Assembly (NCBI GenBank): GCA_964035795.1
Contig: OZ038320.1
Coordinates: 10,886,118-10,950,117 of the forward strand
Direction: 5' to 3'
Length of the DNA stretch: 64,000 nucleotides
Source of the DNA: Pterobdella sp. o SKG-2022
Taxonomy: Eukaryota; Annelida; Clitellata; Hirudinida; Piscicolidae
Shown piece after piece: positions 63,196 to 64,000 of the stretch. The notes beneath the pieces were generated by a model. It saw nothing but the letters and a program-made list of their open reading frames with translations. It ran no database searches and had not been told where the DNA came from. The position numbers and the translations under genes were made by a program. How positions within the stretch are numbered: the stretch's first letter is position 1; each line of letters begins with the position of its first letter.

Positions 63196-64000
63196 CTAAT
63201 AGGCATCATAACCTCCTCCTTCATGGTCCTCATCCTCATCACCCCATTTCCAAGAACCCATCATATTCATGTTTGAAGCAGTTTTACCTTTACTTTTAGA
63301 ACTAAAATTTTTATACTGTGATTTATTTGATGTGAGTTCTTTTTTGAAGCGACTTTCAGGTAAATTAAACATTTCAATTGCTGAATCTACAGTCATTTTT
63401 CCTTGCCAAACCAGATTTAGGGCATTATTGAAAATAATATCATTTGGCTGTATATTTGATTTATTTTTTGTAGATGCAGTACTTTTGCGACCTCCTCTAA
63501 AATTAACAGACTCTTCAGGTTTTTCTAAAACAACTTTTGTATAGGGAAAATGTTGAAATTGTGATTTTCTACCTCTTGGTGGCTTGTTATTAGAAAAATT
63601 TCCTTTCATTCTTTTTTTAAATTGCTCAGAATCATTTGGCGCCTGCTAAATTGGAAAATACTCATTATACTAAAAAAATTGTTGAATAAATAAATAAATA
63701 ATAATACTGTTTGTCTTTTTCCTCTGAAAATGCCTCTTTTGGAGAATCCCCTTTGGAATGACCTTTGATCTTGAGAAGTTGAATAAGAATAATCTACATC
63801 ATAATTATAATCATCATTATAATCTTCAGAAACATAATTTTGGTAATCTTCATGATAGGGACTATAATCTCTTATTGGATGTTCATCATCAAAGTTTTGG
63901 TCTTCAAAATTTGATGTGTGGATTTCTGAATCAACAGGTTGTAAATTTTCTACTTTCCTCTGTTCTAAAAGTTCTCCTTCTGTAGTAAATTTTTTCCACT
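63196..64000 (-). CDS. Unrecognised acidic / Arg-Gly-rich protein, 3' part
   Basis: Two exons are visible: 64000-63708 (open to the edge, phase consistent) and 63642-63196 (ACA/GTATTA donor, TTTAGCAG acceptor, phase 0, stop TAG at 63198-63196). The visible 246 aa start with a KKFTTEGELLEQRKVENL stretch, continue with an Asp/Tyr-rich segment (EDYNDDYNYDVDYSY), a basic RGFSKRGIFRGKRQ patch, an RGRKSQF segment and a region around ALNLVWQGKMTVDSAIEMF, and end in an acidic Gly-Tyr tail (GDEDEDHEGGGYDAY). The mix of RG and acidic patches suggests a nuclear or RNA-associated protein, but I do not recognise the family. Confidence 0.6.

Noticed and set aside
1..64000. CRISPR arrays, operators, riboswitches, bacterial promoters
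   Set aside because: The window is animal nuclear DNA with spliceosomal introns; no regular direct-repeat/spacer array is present.

Overview
This window is nuclear DNA from an animal, probably an invertebrate with an AT-rich genome. Genes are split into many short exons with GT-AG introns, the standard code is used, and the introns and gaps are full of LINE, SINE, Penelope-like and Tc1-like debris. The gene set (FANCI, NCBP1/CBP80, a transmembrane serine protease with LDLa and SRCR domains, a LOTUS protein, an RNF38/44-type RING protein) is metazoan. I cannot name the phylum. I rebuilt exon structures by hand from splice sites, reading phase and remembered family sequences. Phases close exactly for FANCI (1,399 aa), NCBP1 (786 aa), the serine protease (593 aa), the RhoGEF (782 aa), the RING protein (529 aa) and the LOTUS protein (323 aa).

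Layout. 1-927 (minus): 5' part of an unrecognised basic protein. 1,457-5,900 (minus): Dbl-family RhoGEF (DH-PH). 6,036-19,697 (minus): FANCI, 33 exons, with repeats in its introns: a Penelope-like GIY-YIG fragment, two tRNA-derived SINEs, a LINE and a hammerhead-like motif. 21,130-28,192 (minus): type II transmembrane serine protease. 28.2-36.2 kb: no host gene, but LINE reverse-transcriptase relics and a broken rhabdovirus-type glycoprotein gene (34.2-35.8 kb, plus). 36,256-43,510 (minus): NCBP1. 44.1-45.1 kb: L2/CR1-like LINE tail. 45,374-46,404 (plus): small LOTUS-domain protein. 47.4-49.0 kb: LINE tail, Tc1 transposase relic and other repeats. 50,652-55,813 (plus): RING-H2 E3 ligase of the RNF38/RNF44 type. 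55.8-63.2 kb: no gene seen, one long (TA)n run and a dispersed repeat. 63,196-64,000 (minus): 3' part of an unrecognised acidic/Gly-Arg-rich protein.

The host genes do not form one pathway: DNA crosslink repair (FANCI), RNA cap binding (NCBP1), Rho signalling, cell-surface proteolysis, a probable germline RNA factor and ubiquitination are simply neighbours. FANCI and the RhoGEF lie only 135 bp apart on the same strand. The points most worth a second look are the endogenous rhabdovirus-like gene, the protease with a changed activation site and S1 pocket, the conserved FANCI phospho/ubiquitin switch, the inverted-repeat-bounded GIY-YIG relic, and the SINE with an L2-like tail.
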